Assembly (NCBI GenBank): GCA_036346405.1 | Contig: CM070550.1 | Span: 16,774,115-16,838,114 of the forward strand | DNA: 64,000 nucleotides | Direction of reading: 5' to 3' | From: Phyllostachys edulis | Lineage: Eukaryota; Streptophyta; Magnoliopsida; Poales; Poaceae | Shown here: one piece after another, positions 57,713 through 64,000 of the stretch | Layout of the letters: every line of letters starts with the position of its first letter | Position numbering within the stretch: position 1 is the first letter of the stretch | The notes under the pieces: model-generated | What the model saw: only the letters and a program-made list of their open reading frames with translations | The model's database searches: none | Told to the model about the DNA's origin: nothing | Position numbers and translations under genes: made by a program

Positions 57713-58680
57713 ACCTCCTTTGCGTTTGGACCTCTCTCCGCCCAAGACCTCCTAGGTGGTTCGGTGAGACCTCCGGGTGGTCTTGAGAGACCTCCGGGTG
57801 ATCCTGTGAGACCTCCGGGTGGTCCTGAGAGACCTCCTGGGTGGTCCCGAGACCTGTGAGACCTCCGAGTGGTTTTAAGAGACCTTCTAGGTGGTCTTGG
57901 AGACCTCCCGGGTGGTCTCCGAGAGACCTCCGGTGGTCTCGAGTTGGGCCACGACCACCCCTGGGGTCACGACCTCTCCTTTGGTTTGACCACCCTCCCG
58001 AGTGTTGATCGCCCCACCACACCCCCGCCACCTTCTCCTTCTTCCACCACCTTTGTCATGGACTCAATTGTCTCTCGCATTAAATGTTGTTGTGTCGCAT
58101 TAAATACTGTCGCTTGAGTAGTACCCTGTTCCCCTCTCTTGTCTTCTCCCCTACCTACCCCCATCTATTCCTTCACCTACCTTTGACCTCGTGTGCGCCT
58201 CTCTCTGGCTTCCCTAGCTATAAAAGCCGTAGCAGCCCTCTTTCGCCACCTTTTTCCGCACCCAATTCCCTTGACTTCCTCAGGACCTCCCTTGGCCTCT
58301 CTCTCAGTTGGACCTCCTCCCGACCTTGCTGTCGGTTTTAGTTTGTCTTGTTTTGGAGTTCATTTGGATGTCTTATTTGTTCTTTATTTGATTTTGCTTT
58401 GTTCTCACGTGTAGATTTCGACGTCTCAGGAGAGCCCGAGTACTTCGAAGAGAAGACCCTCAAGCTTTCGAGCAAGGCAAGTTATACCCTTGATCATGTT
58501 GATATCAGTATCTCAAATTATTTAAGTTCTGTTTCAAATTATTATTGCATGCTTATTTGAATTTAAGTAATTTAAATCCTGTTTTAACTTTATAGTTATT
58601 CCTAATGCCTTTGTACAACCGAACTTGATTATTGATTCGACCACCCCTTGTCACCATAGTAAAGAGCTAGTTGGTACATT
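57713..58680 (+). repeat. LTR-like region with TATA box and minisatellite
   Basis: It starts with the gagacctccgggtgg minisatellite (57744-57944). Next come the repeated phrase gtcgcattaaat (58074 and 58094), a TATA box (TATAAAAG, 58219-58226), and an AT-rich tail. This looks like a gypsy LTR promoter and R-U5 region. No inverted ends or second copy were found in the window. Confidence 0.45.
57744..57944. repeat. Minisatellite, about 9-10 units of roughly 21-24 bp
   Basis: The unit is close to gagacctccgggtggtcctg, with variable spacing and substitutions. It begins just after the gypsy RT fragment is cut. Confidence 0.8.
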
Positions 58681-58689
58681 AGTATGAGC

Positions 58690-61600
58690 TAGCATATTTC
58701 AAAACTCTATGCTCAGTCGAAGCTTAGACAAAAAACTCTTGATTTGGGAAGTTTTACTGCCAAAAGACCAATATTGTCTAAATGTTTTAACCATACCAAA
58801 AGAATATCTCGAAAAATCATCGACTATGACAAGAATGTACCATTTGCCACCGAATGACCGAACCTAGCAGACCAACAAGATCCATATGAAGCAACCGCCC
58901 CGTCCGGTCACCATGACCATAGTCAATGAAGGGTGTAAGGCGGCAACTTGCTTGCCATGCCTGTATGCATACATACAAAGATCCTTGATGTTTTGAGTTT
59001 AGGCAAACCTCTCATGAGATCAAGGCCACTAACTCGCGTCCGATGATCAAAACCAATGTGTCCTAAACGCCGGTGCCAAAGGCGATATCAAGAAGATAAA
59101 ATTAAACATTTGAGAGATCCAAAGAAGAGATTCGTAAAAATCGGCCCAAATATTCTACTTAACTCTAGAGATCCCAAAAACAAGCTCACCGAAAATCAAG
59201 CACACGACAGTATTTTTCTTAAAACGAGTTTCAGAGCCATCATCAAGAAGTCAAAAAACGTAAAGCAAGTTGAACCTTAGCTTGTCCACAAGAGCGACGC
59301 CCTTGAGAATGAACTTGTCGCTCACCCCGACGACATAGCCTTCCGATCCGCCTAAATGTATCATCTCCGGCGGTGATGAAGTCATCACCCTTCGACCGCG
59401 CGGAAGGAAGTGAACCATCTTGAGTCTCCGGTCATGTGGCGTGAATAATGAGTCGATTTAACCACGTGTTCTTCCTCCTTTCATGGCAATCCTCAAAAAA
59501 ATCAAGGCATTAAAGAACGATGTGTCTCAATATTAGGGTTAGTTAAAAGCAACTTGGGAACCCAAAGATCGAGACACACGCTCATGAGTAGTATGCAAAG
59601 CTAAAGTGCTATCCTTGATTTTATTAGGAGTTCTATTATGAGCAATGGTTACTTTAACATGAGAAGCATTCTGTCTAGGAACATGATGAGCATGCGAAAC
59701 AAATCCTAGTCCAGGTTTCTTATTTTCTAAGTGACTATGTCTCATAAAAGCTCTAGGTTGATGAGATGAAATTCTAGCAATATTTCTCCTAACATTGTTG
59801 AACCTACGCCAACAGAACTCTACCAAATGTTCACTCTTCTTGCAATAGGTGCAATGGTATTTGGTACCACTGGGAGAAGCACCTTTTGCCTCAAAAGAAG
59901 GTTGGATAAACCCTGCAGATTTAAAAACAGTTTTTTAAGGGTTGGGTTTTGAATTCAACTAAGCCATTTTCCAAAACCTGAATGACATTAGACTTGGATG
60001 TGTCCTGCGCAGAATTGTATTCTAAACCTTACTTCTTATAAGGAGTTTTAGATGTGTCCAGAATCATGTTTAGTTGTTTCTTACCTTTAGAGAATTTCTC
60101 TAATGTGTCCTTAAAGTAAGCATTTTCTTTTCCAAAGTTAACACATGATTCACAAGTCTTGGCCTTAATGGCTCTAGCATGTTTCTACTTAAGATGAGCA
60201 ACTTCAAGCTTATAGGCTGCACATGAAGCACAAGGTGTAGACTCAATTGTGTCCTTAAGCTTGGCATATTTAGTTCTAACTGCTTCTAAAATGTCCTTAA
60301 CTTCATGTTCACGTTCTATGCAGAAAGAGCAAAAGCTAGATTTAACATTATCAGAAGCATCCAACTTGGTAGACTCTAAGCATTTTTCACAGGGAGCAGA
60401 TTTAACATCAATTAGCTCAGTTCTAGTATTTTCAAGTTGATGCAAAGCAATATCATGAGCAGATTGCAGTTTAGCAACTTCGGAATGTAAAGCATGGCAA
60501 GAGGAACATTCATCAGATTCAAGAGTCTTAGCATTTGTAAGTTCTAATGTCAAACTATCTACTTGTGACTCTAAGTCCTTGTTCTTAGCCATGGTAAACT
60601 CTAAGGTCTTATCCTGACTCATGAGTTGGTCAAACATGTCGTCAGATCTAGTTGAAAGAACATCGTTGGAGGAGGTACCTCATCATTGTCATTGATGTCC
60701 ATTTATGCTCCGCTATGAAGCACATGCCTGAAGTCCTTGGCCTTCCCTTTCTTGTCTTGAGGAGCTCCTCCTCCTTGTCCTCCTCGCCCCGTGAGTCCAT
60801 ATCGCCATGGATTGCTCTCCAAAAGCGGCAAGGACCCTGAGTGGCCTTCATGAGCTTGCAAAGATTGTACTTGGACTTGTTCCTTAAGGATTCTTCCAAG
60901 TCGGCTTTTCCTCCTTGTGGTTGTTTCACTTTTCAAATTTTGCGGCTTTTGTCTTGATATGATATAGCTTTCACACTTATAGCACGTCACAGGCCACTCT
61001 CTTCTTGTTTCTAACATTGTTATATGCCCGCAGACTTTCTTGACTAAAAGAGCTAAATCACCTCGGGAAGACTCTCAAACTCTTCTTCTTGAACAAAGAA
61101 ATAAACAAGCAAGAGAAAAACCGTAAGAAGACTCAAGAACCATCGAGTCCTTTGAGAGGATCACCACCAAAGCCATATTATCCTTCTTAGGAAGGCTACC
61201 TCTCTTGATCTCATGAGTTTTGAGCTTGCTATAAAGCAGCTCCAAAGTGAGAGTAGAGAGATCGACGCCCTCTCAATGGTAGTAGTTTTGATCTCCCACT
61301 CCTTGGTGTTGATGGCGCCAAGAGGTGGGTGGCATTCTCGCATTGAGAGTACTCAATGTCAATCGCTCTCATCCGATTGATCACATTGTTAAAGTGAGTA
61401 AAACGCCATCGATGCTCTCATCGACGCATCTCGAATTTGTTATACTCGCTTGTAGACCGTCTGGGCGACTTTCTTGATCCGGGACGATCCTCATGGTAAG
61501 TTTCGAGGGTGTGCTAAATCTCATGTGCGCCTCAAGATTGCAAATCCTATCGCACTCGCTCACCAAGCCCAAAGATATAGAAGGTTCTTTGCCTTGTTGT

Positions 61601-61833
61601 TGTTAGCCAAGAGGGCTGCTGAAGCCAGCGAAGCAACTTCGGGCAAAACGAGCAGGGCTCGAACAACCTCCCATATAGCTTGTCCTTCGCTCTCAAGGAA
61701 GACTCGCATGCGATTCTTCCAATAGGCATAGTCGAGCCCACCGAAGACATACGGTTTGGTCAAGTACTTATCCATCACCAAGTTCAGTGACCAGTTAAGA
61801 TCAAGATTGAACTAACCGGACTCTAATACCACT
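58690..61833 (-). pseudogene. SIRE-like copia gag and pol start, minus strand, heavily decayed
   Basis: Read leftward from a primer site (tggtattagagtc on the minus strand, 61819-61832), gag begins near 61781 (MDKYLTKPYVFGGLDYAYWK). A knuckle remnant (CYKCESYI) lies near 60980. A coiled-coil gag region (60637-60185) contains CxxC pairs such as CSSC, CEKC, CSFC and CASC. A pol spacer ORF follows (59826-59539), then a degraded protease (HMTGD-like, about 59435) and integrase remnants (DDFSRYS-like, about 58810). It stops at about 58690 against LTR-like sequence. Confidence 0.75.
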
Positions 61834-62218
61834 TGTTGGACCGAAAATACAACTAGAGGGGGGTGAATAGGAGCACGATTTCTTTTTCACCTTGATCAAA
61901 TTCAATACGATTTTCACTCTAATAGCTATAAAAGCTATGAAGATCAATATACAAGCACAGTGGAAGACTTGTATTGAATCCAATCAAAACCCCGAAGCAA
62001 ATAGACCAAAAACATAAAAACTCAAAACCTAAATGAGTTGGGCGGTCTGACCTCCAACTAGAAATCGATCTGACATTTGGAAATCGGTCTGACCTCTCAA
62101 TACATGGCGGTCAGACCTCCAGGCCAATAAACAATGAAATCAGCCCGAAAACCAAAACTGAAATCGATCTAACTTTTGATTCGTAAGGCCAAACCTTACC
62201 AAATTTGAGACACACCTT
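61834..62218 (-). repeat. 5' LTR fragment of the minus-strand SIRE-like element
   Basis: Next to the primer site, the plus strand reads tgttggaccgaaaatacaac, i.e. the LTR 3' end on the minus strand. It contains repeated ggtctgacctcc phrases (62043-62110). It is truncated at 62218 by the next LTR. Confidence 0.6.
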
Positions 62219-64000
62219 CTGTCGGACCCGGGAACGAAAGATCCCGAATCCTCTGTGTTGTACACAGTTACAAATATGATAACATAACCAAATCTCGCAT
62301 TGCATTAATGGTAAATCAGAGTTCGATACAATTGGGCATGAAGCCAAATAAAAGAGTAAATAATATAGCGGAAGTAAGAATAGTAGTAGTAGGCCAGAAC
62401 GATCCGCCACAGTAATCGTCTGGGCGAGCCTAAGCGCTTGTCCTCACCGTCCTGATAGTAGTCTTCTCCTGAAATTTTGTTGCATAAAGCAAGCATGAGC
62501 ACAACTACCGTGCTCGCAAGTTACACTCAATATGGAATTGTAATGCATGCAAGATGAACAAAGGACATTGGCAGGGTTATTTTGCATAAAGCAGCAGTTT
62601 TAGATTAAATAATCATAGTAGATTGCAAGGCCATTTTCATACAATATCTAAAATCATAATTTTAAAAGACAATTGTATAATGTGGATAACCTCCAACAAA
62701 GGTGATGGATATCCTCCAATCACAATGGCTAACCGCCCAATTTTTCCCACAGGACTAACCATCCTGAAGACATCTGTTGAAATTATTTTTAAAACCAAAA
62801 ACAAGTCTAACTCAAAGTGGCTTTGCTAGCATGTCCAAGACCGCGGACGCGGCTATTCGAATAGTTTTCTACTCTGCATAGTTTGTACAGCTTTACCCAC
62901 AAGACACGAATTCTCTAGCTTATCTGGCATATATCTATGCCACTGCTCACTACCTTAGGTAAGCAGTCTAGAGCACGTGACAAGGTCTTTACAATGATCT
63001 ACCTCATAGTACTCATGCCCGCTAAGGTTTCGCCCCCTTTGGACTAACCATCCGCAGGTTCAGGGCCCCCTCTTGCGCTAGGTGGGACTATAGTCTAACC
63101 GACACCCACTCATACAAAATGGCACTAATATCTACGGGTATCCCAAATTAATAAGCCGTGTCCCGCCCATACAGACGTGTGGTGGTACTGATAAGACATA
63201 GCAAAGGAACGCCAAAGGTCGGGTCCTCAATTGACTTGGGCGTCTTTCAAATCAAACCACAGGCTTTAATCCTAACCAGATTAAACCGTGCATAAACTCG
63301 CACCCACCTTTCATCCGTTACGCCCAAGTCCAAACCATTTTAATTTTATTTTAGTGGAAACCATCTTTACAAACTCTCTATGGTAAAACAATACCATAGA
63401 TTTAATTTCAAACAATTTGTACTGGTTTGGCTAAATCCTCCCAAAATCAAAATCATGGTCTAAGCGTTTCCAAACAATTTATCTATGGTGACAAAGGGAT
63501 GACATTTCAATATTCAAAATTGGCCATACAATAACAATTGGAATAACTAAGCATTTAAACAGGGTATTAAAATAATTGACTAAAAATATGCATGCAATAA
63601 TAAATTTAAAAATTGAATTAAATAACTTTAAAATAGTAGGTGCAACATGGTCAAAGTGTAACTTGCCTTCGCTGAAGTCTTGAAATTCTAATTCTTCGGA
63701 AGAATCAAATTCCCCGGAATCGTCGTAGTCTAAACGTGAAAATACGACAAATCAATTGAAATTCAATAAATTCAAAAAGACAAATTATACTAAGTCCAAG
63801 TAAAATAATTTTATTTTATTTAACTAGAACATAATTTTCTAAGATTTTAGCAATTGGAATAATCCAATTTGGAATTAGGGTTCAAAAGATATGAATTTTA
63901 CAAGTTTAATTCCTAAATTAGTAGTTTAACTTATTTCAAATTCAAACAGACAGTTTAAACCTACTCCAAATCAAATATTTATATTTTATTTAGCTAGGTA
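62219..64000 (-). repeat. Gypsy-type LTR, cut by window edge
   Basis: On the minus strand it ends CCCGGGTCCGACA at 62219. The AT-rich part from about 63340 to 64000 resembles the AT-rich beginning of the LTR at the left edge. This suggests a long LTR in minus orientation whose start lies beyond the window. No coding signal. Orientation and family are inferred. Confidence 0.4.

Noticed and set aside
61381..61781. Short ORFs as a host gene
   Set aside because: The minus-strand frame shows the copia gag pattern (LDYAYWKNRM) next to a primer site, so it is retrotransposon.

Overview
The window is nuclear DNA from a flowering plant, almost certainly a grass. The evidence is spliced eukaryotic genes with GC-rich first exons and AT-rich introns, and many LTR retrotransposons of types common in grasses: SIRE/Maximus-like and Angela/BARE-like copia elements and several gypsy types. 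The species and subfamily cannot be read from the sequence.

Layout. 1-10845 is retrotransposon debris: a minus-strand gypsy LTR, a decayed minus-strand gypsy gag-pol, and the 3' end of a SIRE-like copia element with its LTR. 11236-45000 is a gene island with three intact-looking genes. (1) A WD40 protein of the WRAP53/TCAB1 type, minus strand, 13 exons, 411 aa (12023-15159). (2) A FAM114/NOXP20-type protein, plus strand, 9 exons, 493 aa (15445-18713), divergent from gene 1 across only 285 bp. (3) VPS51, a GARP tethering-complex subunit, minus strand, 20 exons, 781 or 802 aa, spread over 24.1 kb (20515-44625). VPS51 is long because its introns carry two complete copia elements with target-site duplications, both antisense to the gene (22179-27219 and 33176-38069), plus a hAT-like MITE, a fold-back element, a TIR element with a GC-rich core, a 0.67 kb TIR element and tandem duplications. 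A further MITE sits just upstream of its start codon.

45140-64000 is a nested retrotransposon graveyard. A gypsy LTR and gag-like region is cut by a SIRE-like copia (5' LTR 48440-49959). That copia is interrupted by an Angela/BARE-like fragment, whose LTR is itself split by a gypsy fragment. Next come a Del/Tekay-like gypsy RT fragment, an LTR with a minisatellite, a minus-strand SIRE-like gag-pol and a final gypsy LTR.

The three genes act in unrelated processes: Cajal-body/telomerase RNP biology, a poorly known FAM114 function, and endosome-to-Golgi tethering. Only genes 1 and 2 show an architecture that suggests shared regulation. I found no new multi-gene system. The most unusual signals are a splice-acceptor problem in VPS51 exon 12, a GC-AG intron in the FAM114 gene, a tandem duplication over the VPS51 stop codon, and an in-frame chimera of protease and reverse transcriptase from two copia lineages.
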